61,262 nt of DNA, from NCBI RefSeq assembly GCF_008974145.1, contig NZ_BJKP01000022.1, forward strand, positions 1-61,262. The letters run 5' to 3'. This DNA is from Microcystis aeruginosa NIES-4325. Lineage in GTDB: Bacteria; Cyanobacteriota; Cyanobacteriia; Cyanobacteriales; Microcystaceae. Shown piece after piece: positions 35,101-44,836 of this stretch; positions within the stretch are counted from its first letter, which is position 1, and every line of letters starts with the position of its first letter. The notes under the pieces were generated by a model, which searched no databases, had not been told where the DNA came from, and saw only the letters and a program-made list of their open reading frames with translations. The translations under genes were made by a program, and so were the position numbers.

Positions 35101-35970
35101 ATGACTCCTGTTAGATTGCCGATCAATCCTTTTCTGAAACCCAACCTAACCACTAAGCTACTAGGGGTTGGGTTGGTGTTGACAATTATTTTTATCCTGA
35201 TTGCCCTGTTTTCGCCCCTTCTGCAAGCGATCGGACTGATTCAGGATCCAACCGACATTTTAAGCAATTATCCCCTACAAGCCCCCAGTTCCAGGCATTG
35301 GTTCGGGACAAATGTGCGCGGTTATGATGTCTTTTCCCGCACCCTATTCGGGGCGCGAGCGGCCTTGTCCGTGGTATTTTTGGCCACAGGATTATCTTTA
35401 GTCATCGGGGTTCCTTTAGGACTAATTAGCGGTTATTTGGGAGGTAAAATCGATCGAGTTCTCCTCTTTCTCATGGATACCCTCTACACCTTGCCGGGGT
35501 TATTATTATCGGTGGCTCTGGCCTTCGTTTTGGGTCGTGGTATCCTCAATGTAGCGATCGCTGTTAGCATTGCCTATATTCCCCAATATTTTCGCGTGGT
35601 CAGAAATCAAACCGCCAGCGTAAAAAATGAGTTATTTATCGAAGCGGCCCGAGCGATCGGGGCTACACCGGGTCGTATATTATCAAAATATCTTTTCTTT
35701 AATGTCGTCCAGAGTGTCCCAGTTCTGTTTACCCTCAACGCAGCAGATGCGATTCTGGTTTTAGGCGGTTTAGGCTTTTTAGGCTTAGGATTACCAGAAG
35801 AAGTGCCGGAATGGGGTCATGATCTCAAGGAAGCTTTGGCGGATTTATCTACAGGTATCTGGTGGACTACTTTATTCCCCGGATTAGCAATGACCACGAT
35901 GGTGGTGGGTTTATCCCTCTTGGGAGAGGGGTTAAGTGAAATTGTAAACCCCCTGAGTCGTAAACGCTAA
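35101..35970 (+). CDS. ABC transporter permease, dipeptide/oligopeptide (DppC/OppC) type
   Basis: 289 aa from the ATG at 35101. About six membrane helices. Seen: N-terminal HWFGTNVRGYDVFSRTLFGARAAL, the conserved DppC block, and the EAA loop EAARAIGATPGRILSKYLF that contacts the ATPase. Known: it forms the channel with a DppB partner, fed by a periplasmic peptide or metal-complex-binding protein. No partner genes are adjacent, so this permease is orphaned in the window. Confidence 0.92.
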   Translation: MTPVRLPINPFLKPNLTTKLLGVGLVLTIIFILIALFSPLLQAIGLIQDPTDILSNYPLQAPSSRHWFGTNVRGYDVFSRTLFGARAALSVVFLATGLSLVIGVPLGLISGYLGGKIDRVLLFLMDTLYTLPGLLLSVALAFVLGRGILNVAIAVSIAYIPQYFRVVRNQTASVKNELFIEAARAIGATPGRILSKYLFFNVVQSVPVLFTLNAADAILVLGGLGFLGLGLPEEVPEWGHDLKEALADLSTGIWWTTLFPGLAMTTMVVGLSLLGEGLSEIVNPLSRKR

Positions 35971-36017
35971 AAGTGCGGGCTAGAGTTCGGGGGAAATCAA
36001 CTCAGGACCCCGCACCC

Positions 36018-36686
36018 TCAGCCTCTCTGTCCAGTAACAATGTAAGATACCCTTTGGGCGATATTGGTGGCGTGATCGGCCATGCGTTCCAGATGACGGA
36101 TTAGTAAAGCCATCAGCAGGATTGGTTCCACCACACCCTTGATATCTCTTTGATGGGCGAGAGTGTGATAGAGATAATCATAGGCTTGATCGACCGTATT
36201 ATCTAGTTCTTTGACCTTTGGACCTGCTTCTTGATCGAGGTCAGCCAAGGCAACAAGGCTCGTGGCTAACATATACTGAGCATGGTGGGACATAGCCTCG
36301 ATCTCACTCATACAATCGTGGGGAGTATAGGCGAATAATTTGAGAGCTATTTCGGCCAAATCCTTGGCATAATCGCCGATACGTTCCAAATCGCGCACTA
36401 ATTGCATAAAAGCACTTAAAAGCCGCAAATCTTGGGCTACGGGAGCCTGTAGAGTCATGAGAGTGGCACAATCTAACTCGATTTGACGGTAGTAGCGATC
36501 GATTTCCTTGTCAAGGGGGGCGATTTTTTTCGCCATTTCCAAATCCCTAGCAAAGAGGGATTGATGGCTAAGACGAAAGGATTCTTCGACCAAGGTTCCC
36601 ATTCTCAGCACATCCTGTTCCAATCGCTGGAGAGAACGAGCGAAATAGGTGCGATCGGGATGATTGGTTTCTTTGGATAGGCTCAC
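36018..36686 (-). CDS. phoU: Phosphate signaling complex protein PhoU
   Basis: 222 aa, the usual two three-helix bundles. Seen: TYFARSLQRLEQDVLRMG near the start, LRLLSAFMQLVRDLERIGDYA and, in the second half, LIRHLERMADHATNIAQRV, with the acidic metal-binding ERIGDYA/ERMADHA motifs in both halves. Known: it links the Pst transporter to the histidine kinase and keeps the Pho regulon off when phosphate is plentiful. It follows sphS and sphR on the same strand and is probably co-transcribed. Confidence 0.95.
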   Translation of the reverse strand: MSLSKETNHPDRTYFARSLQRLEQDVLRMGTLVEESFRLSHQSLFARDLEMAKKIAPLDKEIDRYYRQIELDCATLMTLQAPVAQDLRLLSAFMQLVRDLERIGDYAKDLAEIALKLFAYTPHDCMSEIEAMSHHAQYMLATSLVALADLDQEAGPKVKELDNTVDQAYDYLYHTLAHQRDIKGVVEPILLMALLIRHLERMADHATNIAQRVSYIVTGQRG

Positions 36687-36814
36687 GGTCAGATTCGCTT
36701 AACATAAAACTACTCTTTCTCTACAGTCATAACAAGAAAATTTTCGATTTTGTACAGTTGTCTAGAGAACTTGACAGATTTTTTTCTCCCCACACCCCAC
36801 ACCCATCACCCCAC

Positions 36815-38107
36815 CTAATTTTTTTGACGGGGGAGAGTGACTTGTAGGCGAGCGCCCCCGGTGTTAGGATCATTTTGAGCGACGATCGAACCGCCATGGG
36901 CTTGAATAATCTCTTTGGTAATCGATAAACCTAAACCGGTACTATAATCCTTTGTGCCTTGTTTTTGACGGGTGCGGGAAGGATCACCGCGAAAGAGGCG
37001 ATCAAAAACGTAGGGTAGATCCGCTTCGTTAAATCCTTTGCCGTTGTCGATAACTTCAATTATCAGCCATTTTTCCCCGATAGTGTCGGATATTTCTCGA
37101 ATTTCTAGGCGTATTTTCCCTCGTTCAGGACTATACTTAATGGCATTATCAAAGAGATTCAGGAAAACCTGCAGCAGACGAGAGTGATCCACTTCTACCG
37201 TCCAATCCACCGGAGAGGAATAATCTAAGCTAATCTGTTTTTGGGCGGCTATTGGGGTGACAGTCTGCCAAGCAGCGGTGATTAAGTCCTCTAGATTAAT
37301 CATCTGGTATTGTAAAGATCGCCCCGCATCCGCTTGTAATTCACTGATTTCTAGCCAATCGCGCACTAATTGGCTCAAACGCTCCACTTCTTTAGCCATT
37401 TGTTCTAACCAGCGTCTTTCTGGCTCTTGGAGGCGTTTTTGTAAAGCTTCGGTAAGCAGAGAGATGGAGGTTAAGGGAGTGCGTAACTCGTGAGTTAAGT
37501 CAGAGAAAGCTCGCTCGCGATTTTGCGATAATTCCACTAAAGGCTGTCTATTTTCGATAAATACAGCGATTTCACCTTCTGGCAAGGGATAACCGTAACC
37601 CTTCAAGGCAATCGATTTAGGAGCAATTACTTGGCGATCGCTGACAGGGTTGACAGGATAATTAGTCGGGTAAAAAGTCCAAGTTTGCACCTGTGGACTC
37701 TGTTTTTGGCGAGTTTCTTGAATTAATTGATCTAATTCGTAGGAGCGCACCAATTCCAGCAGCAGACGCACCTGATCTGGCTGCCAGCGATCGAGTTTTA
37801 AGAGGGTTATTGCCTGTTGATTACACCAGAGTAGTTGATTATCGGCATCTATATGAAGATAGGCGATCGGGGCTAGTTCTAGCAAGGATTTCTGAATTTC
37901 TAAGCTCTTTTCTCGCTCTTGCAGACTTTGGGAGAGAAACTGTAATTCTCGACGCACTAGGGAGGTAACGGGAAAAGAAGCCGACAAATCCGCCGAATCC
38001 GAGAGAGCGCTCAGGGTTCGCTTTAACTCTCTGTTTAAGCGTGAGACTTGCCAATAACAAATACTCAAACCTAAAACTACCCCGAAAATAAAAGCGAAAA
38101 TAGTCAT
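36815..38107 (-). CDS. sphS: Phosphate-sensing histidine kinase SphS
   Basis: 430 aa. One N-terminal hydrophobic helix (about 1-20), a linker with coiled coil, a PAS-like domain (about 90-190; LAPIAYLHIDADNQLLW), then the H box FSDLTHELRTPLTSISLL (His around 212), N box NLFDNAIKYSPERG, G1 DNGKGF and G2 STGLGLSITKEI. This fits SphS, the PhoR-like kinase of cyanobacteria, which lacks PhoR's long periplasmic loop. The sphR gene lies directly upstream (47-bp gap) and phoU downstream. Assignment by order and architecture. Confidence 0.88.
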   Translation of the reverse strand: MTIFAFIFGVVLGLSICYWQVSRLNRELKRTLSALSDSADLSASFPVTSLVRRELQFLSQSLQEREKSLEIQKSLLELAPIAYLHIDADNQLLWCNQQAITLLKLDRWQPDQVRLLLELVRSYELDQLIQETRQKQSPQVQTWTFYPTNYPVNPVSDRQVIAPKSIALKGYGYPLPEGEIAVFIENRQPLVELSQNRERAFSDLTHELRTPLTSISLLTEALQKRLQEPERRWLEQMAKEVERLSQLVRDWLEISELQADAGRSLQYQMINLEDLITAAWQTVTPIAAQKQISLDYSSPVDWTVEVDHSRLLQVFLNLFDNAIKYSPERGKIRLEIREISDTIGEKWLIIEVIDNGKGFNEADLPYVFDRLFRGDPSRTRQKQGTKDYSTGLGLSITKEIIQAHGGSIVAQNDPNTGGARLQVTLPRQKN

Positions 38108-38154
38108 TATCCCAGAAAGCGGCGATCGCTAAATTTGAAAATATAATCGCTCAC

Positions 38155-38907
38155 CTAGCCAAAACGATAACCGAAACCGCGTACAGTAATCAGGTATTCC
38201 GGTTGACTGGGATCGATTTCCAGTTTTTCCCGTAACCAGCGAATGTGAACATCGACGGTTTTGGTGTCTCCTAAAAAATCTGGTCCCCAAATTTGTTCAA
38301 TTAACTGCTCTCTTGACCAAACTCGGCGCGGATAACTCATAAACAGGTCGAGGAGACGGAATTCTTTAGGAGAAAGGTTAATTTCTTCATCTCGCACTGT
38401 CACCCGACATTCCTGGGTATAGAGAAAAACATCCCGGAATTTTCGCACGGGAGCGGCAGCTAGGGAAGTAAATCCTTGACGACGAATCAGAGCGCGACAA
38501 CGAGCGACTAATTCGCGCATACTAAAAGGTTTAGTCAGATAATCATCAGCACCCACTTCTAAACCCAAAACTCGATCGGTTTCGCCAGCCTTAGCACTTA
38601 AGATTAAAATCGGGATAATATTGCCGTGATAGCGCAACAGACGGCAGATATCAAGACCGTTGATTTGGGGTAGCATTAAATCCAAAACGACCAAATCAAA
38701 CCGAGACTCACCGTGATGAGATTCTTGACTTTGCAGTAATTCTAGAGCAGCGCGACCATCACTCACACCGAGTGCCTCGTAACCTTCTTCTTCCAAAGCT
38801 AAAATAATCATATCCCGAATCACTTCTTCGTCTTCAACGATTAAAATCCGATGATTGGGAACGAAATTCGTACTCGCCGACAAGGGGGGGTTGTCAAGGG
38901 TTAACAT
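38155..38907 (-). CDS. sphR: Phosphate response regulator SphR
   Basis: 250 aa. Receiver domain: acidic pair in LIVEDEEVIRD, phosphoacceptor aspartate in VVLDLMLPQINGLD, threonine/serine ILSAK and lysine LTKPFSMREL. The C-terminal OmpR/PhoB winged helix shows LSPKEFRLLDLF and VDVHIRWLREKLE. The gene starts at 38907, 74 bp from the divergent creatininase gene, and leads the sphR-sphS-phoU transcript. Known: activates high-affinity phosphate uptake and phosphatase genes at Pho boxes; I did not find a clear tandem Pho box upstream here. Confidence 0.9.
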   Translation of the reverse strand: MLTLDNPPLSASTNFVPNHRILIVEDEEVIRDMIILALEEEGYEALGVSDGRAALELLQSQESHHGESRFDLVVLDLMLPQINGLDICRLLRYHGNIIPILILSAKAGETDRVLGLEVGADDYLTKPFSMRELVARCRALIRRQGFTSLAAAPVRKFRDVFLYTQECRVTVRDEEINLSPKEFRLLDLFMSYPRRVWSREQLIEQIWGPDFLGDTKTVDVHIRWLREKLEIDPSQPEYLITVRGFGYRFG

Positions 38908-38981
38908 AAAAATACTTGATTATTCGTCCTAATTTTATCTCAATTTGTCAACCCGCATTCGTTTTGGAAGGCTAGAGCCGA

Positions 38982-39737
38982 ATGTTATTACAGTTATCTA
39001 CCTGGTTAGAGGTGGAATCCTATCTAGAACAATCTCAGGGAATTATTATTCCTATCGGTTCCACGGAACAACACGGGCCAACGGGACTAATTGGTACAGA
39101 TGCTCTGTGTGCGGAGGCGATCGCTAAAGGAGTAGGGACACAGGTACGAGCAATGGTAGCGCCGACCTTAAATGTCGGTATGGCCCTACATCACACGGCT
39201 TTCCCCGGTACAATTAGTCTTCGTCCTAGCACTTTGATTCAAGTCATCCTCGACTATGTGACTTGTTTAGCTAGAGCCGGTTTTCGTCAATTTTTCTTTA
39301 TTAATGGTCACGGGGGCAATATTGCCACCCTAAAGGCCGCTTTTGCGGAAACCTATTATCATTTGGATTCCCTCAATTTGCCTAACACAAATGAGGTTAA
39401 ATGTCAAGTGGCCAATTGGTTTATGGTGCGAGAAGTTTATCTTTTAGCCAAAGAATTGTATGGAGATCAGGAGGGTTCCCACGCTACACCGAGCGAAGTG
39501 GCGTTAACTCAATATCTTTACCCTGAGAGTCTTAAAAATGCCTTTTTATCAGAAAAAGTGGCTTCTGGTCATGGTATTTACGGTGCGGCTAATTTTCGCC
39601 AAAATTACCCCGATGGTCGTATGGGTTCCAATCCTGCTTTAGCGACTCCCGAACACGGTCAGAGGTTCTATGAATTAGCCGTGAAAGAATTGAGTAATAC
39701 TTATCTGGAATGGCTCTCTTGCACTGTGTCGGAGTGA
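38982..39737 (+). CDS. Creatininase family protein (creatinine amidohydrolase-like)
   Basis: 251 aa. Seen: IIPIGSTEQHGPTGLIGTD (metal ligands Glu and His, then Asp), ALHHTAFPGTISL, FFINGHGGNIATLKAAF, and the late EGSHATPSEVAL with another glutamate ligand. Known: the fold covers creatininases, formamide hydrolases such as ArfB, and enzymes of unknown substrate; true creatinine hydrolysis in a cyanobacterium is unlikely. It is divergent from sphR. The upstream frame at 38945 is a shifted shadow. Confidence 0.88.
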   Translation: MLLQLSTWLEVESYLEQSQGIIIPIGSTEQHGPTGLIGTDALCAEAIAKGVGTQVRAMVAPTLNVGMALHHTAFPGTISLRPSTLIQVILDYVTCLARAGFRQFFFINGHGGNIATLKAAFAETYYHLDSLNLPNTNEVKCQVANWFMVREVYLLAKELYGDQEGSHATPSEVALTQYLYPESLKNAFLSEKVASGHGIYGAANFRQNYPDGRMGSNPALATPEHGQRFYELAVKELSNTYLEWLSCTVSE

Positions 39738-39816
39738 TAGTGACCAGGCCACCAAGACCAGGAATAATTTAACTGTAACCCTAGAGACAAAACTTAAATA
39801 TCCAAGTAGAAAATTG

Positions 39817-40581
39817 ATGATTACCACCACTGACAATAACTCCAATCAAGCTCTGGCTAGTTTGCGGGAAATACAAGAGATCGCCATCGCAATTACAGCC
39901 AAAAGCCTCAATCCCGCCATGCTAACGGTTGATTTCCTCAAATATTCGGGAATAGTTCCTCCCGACTGGGAATTAAATGGCCAGCCGGTACTCAATCCTA
40001 ATTACGCTCAAGTTAATTTTCAAAATGGCATCAGCATCGTCGCCCAACCCCGGAAAATTACCTTTGTGGAGATAATTAACTCTCCCGATAGCCTGAACCT
40101 GAAACTGCCAGAAATTGTTGGTTTATATCTAGATAAACTCCCTTTAGCCGAATATCAAGCCCTGAGTATCGCCCCGAAAAGCATTGTTCCTCTCCCTAGT
40201 AGCCCCGATGCCGCTAAAAAATATATCACCGAAACTCTTCTCGCCCCTGGTTCCTGGCACAATTTCGGTACAGCCCCCCTACAAGCGGGCATCAATCTAC
40301 TTTATCAGTTAGAAACCTCTCAGCTATCCGTGGCGATTAACGAGGCAAAATTGCAATTACCCGATGGCAAAATTTTAGGGGCGCTATTATTTGCCGGCAA
40401 CTTTAACTATAATCTGGCCGAGGGCAGCGATCGATTAAATCTGCTCAAACAATATCTGGGACAATGGCAAAAAGACCTAGAGATTTTCCGAGAATTAATC
40501 ACTCAACGCTTTCTGGAAAGACAAGTCCCAATTTTCCCCTCTAATATCAATCTACCCCTAGGACCCCAAGATGGACTGTAA
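39817..40581 (+). CDS. Conserved cyanobacterial hypothetical protein
   Basis: 254 aa from the ATG at 39817; a TTG just before it adds one residue. There is no signal peptide or membrane helix. Mixed alpha/beta composition, with FLKYSGIVPPDWELNG, NGISIVAQPRKITFVEII and GSWHNFGTAPLQAGINLLY. I do not recognise a catalytic motif. It follows the creatininase-family gene by 79 bp, same strand, so co-transcription is possible, and it is convergent with glcD. Confidence 0.7.
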   Translation: MITTTDNNSNQALASLREIQEIAIAITAKSLNPAMLTVDFLKYSGIVPPDWELNGQPVLNPNYAQVNFQNGISIVAQPRKITFVEIINSPDSLNLKLPEIVGLYLDKLPLAEYQALSIAPKSIVPLPSSPDAAKKYITETLLAPGSWHNFGTAPLQAGINLLYQLETSQLSVAINEAKLQLPDGKILGALLFAGNFNYNLAEGSDRLNLLKQYLGQWQKDLEIFRELITQRFLERQVPIFPSNINLPLGPQDGL

Positions 40582-40610
40582 TCAGTCATCAGTCAATACT
40601 TGCCGATAAC

Positions 40611-42077
40611 CTAAAACACATCCACCCCCGCAAACCCTTGTATTTTGGCATTAGCGGCTTCCCCACAGCTGCGCGGGGTGGGGAATAATTTCCCCGGGTT
40701 AGCTAAACCTTTGGGATTAAAGCAATCCCGCACATAGCCCATAGTTTCTAAGTCAATCTCGTTGAACATAGCGGGCATATAACAATTTTTATCGATGCCG
40801 ATACCATGTTCCCCCGATAAACTGCCCCCAACCCGCACACAAAGCTGGAGAATTTCACCGCCTAATTCCTCCACTTCTGCCCAAGCCCCCTCTACCTTGT
40901 TATCGTAGAGAATCAACGGGTGTAAATTGCCATCCCCGGCGTGAAAAACATTGGCGATTTTATAACCGTATTTTTCACTTAAAGCCTTAATTTCCTGAAG
41001 AACAGACACCAATTGAGTGCGCGGTATCACCCCATCTTGCACAAAATAATTAGGGCTAATTTTCCCCGCCGCCGCAAAAGCCGCTTTTCTGCCCTTCCAT
41101 AGTTTCAAGCGGGTTTCGGCATCATTAGCCGTGGTGATATTTCTCGCCCCATTTTGACGGCAAATCTCGGCAACCCGATGTTTATTACTGGCGACTTCTA
41201 CCCCTAAACCATCCAATTCCACTAATAAAACTGACTCGGCATCCCGGGGATAACAGCCCGTAGCCACCACGTCTTCCACGGCGTTAATACTGAGATTATC
41301 CATAATCTCCATCCCCGCCGGAATCATTCCCGATTTAATAATATCCGCCACCGCTCGGCCCGCCGCCTCGATACTGGTAAAATCAGCCAGTAAAACACAG
41401 ATAGATTCCGGAGTTTTCAGGATTCTTAAGGTGATTTCCGTGGCAATGCCTAAAGTTCCCTCGGAACCCACAAATAAACCAGTTAAATCGTAGCCCGGTT
41501 GTTCTGGTACTGCCCCCCCCACATCGATAATTGAACCATCGGGAAGGACGATTTTTAAGCCCATAACGTGATTGGTAGTGACACCGTATTTTAAACAGTG
41601 AACCCCGCCGGAATTTTCCGCCACATTACCACCGATCGAGCAGATAATTTGACTAGAGGGATCCGGTGCATAATAAAATCCCGCCCCGCTTACTGCTTGC
41701 GTCACCCAATTGTTAATCACCCCGGGCTGTACCACTACCCTTTGATTATCTAAATCAACGCTGAGAATCTGATTCATCCGCGCCGTAACGATGAGAATCC
41801 CCTCTTCTAAGGGTAACGCCCCCCCCGATAAGCCTGTTCCTGCCCCCCTCGCTACCCAGGCAATCTCGTTATCGTGACAGAGTTTCACCACCGCCGCAAT
41901 TTCTGCTGTGCTGCGAGGCAGTACCACAAGAGCGGGTCTTTGTCTGTATCCCGTGATACCATCGCACTCATAGGTTAATAATTCATCCTTACGACGGATG
42001 ACTCCATCTTTGCCAAGGATCGCTTCTAGCTGTTTGATCAGATTGGGGGAGATTTTCGGGGGATTTTTGAGTAACAT
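40611..42077 (-). CDS. glcD: Glycolate dehydrogenase subunit GlcD-like FAD-linked oxidase
   Basis: 488 aa. FAD-binding PCMH domain: ALVVLPRSTAEIAAVVKLC, then the pyrophosphate loop VARGAGTGLSGGALPLEEG, ICSIGGNVAENSGGVHCLKYG and LFVGSEGTLGIATEIT. The C-terminal cap contains NVFHAGDGNLHPLILYD and GSLSGEHGIGIDKNCYM with conserved His and Glu residues. Known: oxidises glycolate (or D-lactate) to the 2-oxo acid in cyanobacterial photorespiration. Partner subunits are not adjacent. A start at 42077 is favoured by family length. Confidence 0.92.
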   Translation of the reverse strand: MLLKNPPKISPNLIKQLEAILGKDGVIRRKDELLTYECDGITGYRQRPALVVLPRSTAEIAAVVKLCHDNEIAWVARGAGTGLSGGALPLEEGILIVTARMNQILSVDLDNQRVVVQPGVINNWVTQAVSGAGFYYAPDPSSQIICSIGGNVAENSGGVHCLKYGVTTNHVMGLKIVLPDGSIIDVGGAVPEQPGYDLTGLFVGSEGTLGIATEITLRILKTPESICVLLADFTSIEAAGRAVADIIKSGMIPAGMEIMDNLSINAVEDVVATGCYPRDAESVLLVELDGLGVEVASNKHRVAEICRQNGARNITTANDAETRLKLWKGRKAAFAAAGKISPNYFVQDGVIPRTQLVSVLQEIKALSEKYGYKIANVFHAGDGNLHPLILYDNKVEGAWAEVEELGGEILQLCVRVGGSLSGEHGIGIDKNCYMPAMFNEIDLETMGYVRDCFNPKGLANPGKLFPTPRSCGEAANAKIQGFAGVDVF

Positions 42078-42224
42078 AGGTTTCAGGGCGGCGGAGTGGC
42101 CATAAAATCGCTCTATAGGTTAAAATATCGCCAAAAAGCCAGAAATGAAGCTTTAAAAACTGCTCTCTCCTATTTTAGCACTATAACCCCTTCCTCTGTA
42201 GATAGAAACCTGCAAGGGTCAGGA

Positions 42225-42776
42225 TTATAGAGGAAATTGCCGATAAATTTCCCATCGCTTACCGTTATGAATTAGGAGGGTAATTTGATCGATCATCACC
42301 TCAAAAAATAGCTCTTGATTAGCATATTTTGACCAAGCTTTCCAGAAATTATCTTTAGTTAAATCTCGGAAGCCAACGGTTAAATGAGGCGCAAAAGCTC
42401 GGCTTTTTGAGGCATTATCGCTGATATTCAAGGAAGATTCTAGCTGCTGTAAAAGCCGTTTTTGTAGGGTTAATAATTCTGGGGTTTTCTGGACATTAAT
42501 ATAAATGACTCGCGGTTTAAAGGCGGCAAAATTCTGGAGAATCAGGGGAATAGGAGAGTGCAAGCAGGCAAATTCCTCTAAACATCTTTTTAAATCCGGT
42601 AATTGTCCTAAATTCCACCAGAAAGGAGGTTGGAGAGTGACGTGGGGAGGCGATTTCAGGGCAGCGCGACTATTGTAAATTTCTGCAAACTCTAACTTGA
42701 TTTTTGTGGCAATTTCCTGTACTTCTGGCGGCGGCAAAAGTGCAATAAAAAATAGAGATCCCTGGAGTTGATTCAT
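42225..42776 (-). CDS. 2'-5' RNA ligase/2H phosphoesterase family protein
   Basis: 183 aa from the ATG at 42776; the open frame reaches 42788, adding four residues. Two H-x-T/S-x motifs characterise the 2H superfamily: PPHVTLQPP and FAPHLTVGF. Spacing (about 90 residues apart) and length are normal. Known: members hydrolyse 2',3'-cyclic phosphates or act as LigT-type ligases. It is a solitary minus-strand gene; the target RNA is unknown. Confidence 0.88.
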   Translation of the reverse strand: MNQLQGSLFFIALLPPPEVQEIATKIKLEFAEIYNSRAALKSPPHVTLQPPFWWNLGQLPDLKRCLEEFACLHSPIPLILQNFAAFKPRVIYINVQKTPELLTLQKRLLQQLESSLNISDNASKSRAFAPHLTVGFRDLTKDNFWKAWSKYANQELFFEVMIDQITLLIHNGKRWEIYRQFPL

Positions 42777-42937
42777 GGAAACAAGCAAAGCTACAGAAAT
42801 GAAGCTGTCACATCGATTCTAGCAGTCTTCCACAACTCTAAGCTAATTGTATATCTCTGTTACATTGCACCCTCGACGGCCAAGATTAATCGGTATAATT
42901 ATAGGATTGTTGATCAGTCCTAGCCTCCTGAGAATTT

Positions 42938-43204
42938 ATGCCCTGGTTTGTCAAGATAGAAAAAGGCATTGTTGATAAAGATATCTTTGATCGCTATGTC
43001 AGCGCCCATAAGGACTATGTGCGTGATTTAATTAGCCAAGGACGAGAAGCAAAAACCGGTTATTGGGCAGAAAGAGGCGGCGGAATGTTATTATTTAAGG
43101 CCGATTCTCTTGAGGAAGCCCAAGCAATTATAGTTTGCGATCCTTTAATCGAGAATGGTTGTGTGGAATATGAACTCCATGAATGGCGAATTGTCGTAGA
43201 ATAA
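42938..43204 (+). CDS. YciI family protein
   Basis: 88 aa, ferredoxin-like fold. Seen: PWFVKIEKGIVDKDIFDRYV at the start, a histidine in SAHKDYV and an aspartate in CDPLIENGCVEYELHEWRI, both characteristic of YciI. Known: proposed dimeric enzymes or ligand binders with a His-Asp pair and no settled reaction. It stands alone upstream of the ribosomal cluster. Confidence 0.9.
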   Translation: MPWFVKIEKGIVDKDIFDRYVSAHKDYVRDLISQGREAKTGYWAERGGGMLLFKADSLEEAQAIIVCDPLIENGCVEYELHEWRIVVE

Positions 43205-43455
43205 TCTAGCTTTTCAGGGAACAGTGAACAGTAATCAGTCATCAGTGAAAAGACAGCAAGGTTAAGCTGTTGATTATCTAAATATTACTCGTTAATACTG
43301 CTTGGGAGTGGGGGGAACCAGAGAAGGGAGCTTTTTTACTGCGAACTGATCGCTGAGCACTGATCACTGATAAGCTATACTGGGGGAATTGTGCTAACAG
43401 CACGGTTGCTGCTGCCGCTCATTAAATTGTCCCCAGTGAAATTGAGGAATTAACT
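43205..43455 (+). other. Repeat-bearing leader of infA
   Basis: 251 bp holding dispersed AGTGAACAGTAATCAGTCATCAGTG-like units (43218-43251 and around 43342-43372), which recur at 44980-45009, 40581-40600 and 57358-57382. The infA promoter must lie in the last 80 bp. No gene or riboswitch is recognised. Confidence 0.45.
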
Positions 43456-43686
43456 TTGTCTAAACAAGATCTCATCGAAATGGAAGGAACCGTCACCGAA
43501 TCTTTGCCTAACGCCATGTTTAGGGTGGATTTAGATAACGGTTTCAACGTCTTAGCCCATATATCCGGCAAAATCCGCCGTAATTATATCAAAATCCTCC
43601 CCGGCGATCGAGTCAAAGTAGAACTCACCCCCTACGACCTAACAAAAGGAAGAATTACCTATCGCCTGAAAAATCAGAAAAAATAG
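43456..43686 (+). CDS. infA: Translation initiation factor IF-1
   Basis: 76 aa from a TTG start, preceded by GAGG at a normal distance. This is required to include the conserved [21 protein letters not shown] beginning (given in shortened form as positions 2 onward). OB fold: [20 protein letters not shown] and [11 protein letters not shown]. Known: binds the ribosomal A site during initiation. It heads the rpmJ-to-rpmE cluster; secY and adk, the usual upstream neighbours, are absent here. Confidence 0.96.
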   Translation: MSKQDLIEMEGTVTESLPNAMFRVDLDNGFNVLAHISGKIRRNYIKILPGDRVKVELTPYDLTKGRITYRLKNQKK

Positions 43687-43750
43687 CGATAAAGACGGGC
43701 AGAGAAGCCAAAAAGCCTAATAAGCAGCCAAATTTATTTAAAAAAAATAG

Positions 43751-43780
43751 GTGACACAGGTAAAAGAAATCTGATATAAT
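43751..43780 (+). promoter_or_regulatory. Candidate sigma-70-type promoter for rpmJ-rpsM-rpsK
   Basis: GTGACA (43751-43756) and TATAAT (43775-43780) with an 18-bp spacer, 34 bp upstream of the rpmJ start. The -10 is a perfect consensus. It would let the downstream ribosomal genes be transcribed apart from infA. Confidence 0.5.
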
Positions 43781-43813
43781 AATAAGCTTGCAGTGTTGCC
43801 AGAATACTTAGGC

Positions 43814-43927
43814 ATGAAAGTTAGAGCGTCTGTCAAAAAAATGTGCGAAAAGTGCCGCGTCATCCGTCGGCGCGGTCGAGTCATGGTAATTTGTTCTAAC
43901 CCCAAACACAAGCAGAGACAAGGTTAA
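43814..43927 (+). CDS. rpmJ: 50S ribosomal protein L36
   Basis: 37 aa, the full length. [19 protein letters not shown] followed by [13 protein letters not shown]. The C-x2-C, C and H zinc ligands (Cys11, Cys14, Cys27, His32) are present, so this is the zinc-binding form. It lies between infA and rpsM as in the standard order. Confidence 0.97.
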   Translation: MKVRASVKKMCEKCRVIRRRGRVMVICSNPKHKQRQG

Positions 43928-44020
43928 TCCACCAAAGTCACTGTCTTGGGGCAGAGAATCGTTACCGTTAATTGTAGTCGTTTTTGGAAAAAAAATCGTT
44001 CATAGGGAGAAAGAAAAAGC

Positions 44021-44404
44021 GTGGCAAGGATAGCTGGTGTAGACCTACCTCGCGATAAGCGTGTGGAAATCGCCCTGACCTACCTCTACGGAGTGGGTCT
44101 ATCGCGTTCCCAAGAAGTCTTATCTGCGACGGGTGTTAACCCTGACACTCGGGTCAAGGATCTCAGCGATGAAGACGTGGCGGCGCTACGGACTTATATC
44201 GAAACAAATTATCAAATCGAGGGGGATTTGAGACGCTGGGAGGCGATGAACATCAAACGCCTCGCCGATATCGGCACCTATCGAGGTCGTCGTCATCGGC
44301 TAGGATTACCCGTGCGCGGGCAACGGACGCGAACCAATGCGCGGACACGTCGCGGTCGTCGGGTGACAGTGGCAGGGAAGAAAAAAGCCCCCTCCAAGAA
44401 ATAA
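44021..44404 (+). CDS. rpsM: 30S ribosomal protein S13
   Basis: 127 aa, GTG start preceded by GGGAGAAAG. Seen: [19 protein letters not shown], then the helix-two-turn-helix [12 protein letters not shown] and the basic tail [18 protein letters not shown] that reaches the 30S head and P-site tRNA. Complete and in the normal position before rpsK. Confidence 0.98.
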   Translation: MARIAGVDLPRDKRVEIALTYLYGVGLSRSQEVLSATGVNPDTRVKDLSDEDVAALRTYIETNYQIEGDLRRWEAMNIKRLADIGTYRGRRHRLGLPVRGQRTRTNARTRRGRRVTVAGKKKAPSKK

Positions 44405-44443
44405 TTTTTTATTCATTGCGATATCCCCCAATCAAGAAAAACT

Positions 44444-44836
44444 ATGGCGCGACCAACCAAAAAAACCGGACCGAAAAAACAGAAGAAAAATATTCCTACC
44501 GGAGTCGCTCACATTCAATCGACCTTCAACAATACCATTGTCACGATCGCCGATACCAAAGGCGATGTGATCTCTTGGGCATCGGCGGGATCGAGTGGTT
44601 TTAAAGGAGCCAAAAAAGGAACCCCCTTCGCAGCCCAAACCGCCGCCGATAACGCCGCCCGCCGAGCGATCGAACAGGGAATGCGTCAACTAGAAGTGAT
44701 GGTTAGTGGCCCTGGGGCAGGACGGGAAACCGCAATCCGGGCCCTGCAAGGAGCAGGATTAGAAATCACCCTGATCCGGGACGTGACTCCCATCCCCCAC
44801 AATGGTTGTCGTCCTCCCAAACGCCGGAGAGTGTAA
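44444..44836 (+). CDS. rpsK: 30S ribosomal protein S11
   Basis: 130 aa. [41 protein letters not shown] and the C-terminal [18 protein letters not shown] are universal S11 features (each shown in part). Known: 30S platform, near the mRNA exit. Followed by 194 bp of repetitive, gene-free sequence before rpoA, an unusual gap in this operon. Confidence 0.98.
   Translation: MARPTKKTGPKKQKKNIPTGVAHIQSTFNNTIVTIADTKGDVISWASAGSSGFKGAKKGTPFAAQTAADNAARRAIEQGMRQLEVMVSGPGAGRETAIRALQGAGLEITLIRDVTPIPHNGCRPPKRRRV

Noticed and set aside
38945-39127. ORF upstream of the creatininase gene
   Set aside because: It overlaps the start of the creatininase-family gene in another frame and translates the metal-binding motif out of register.
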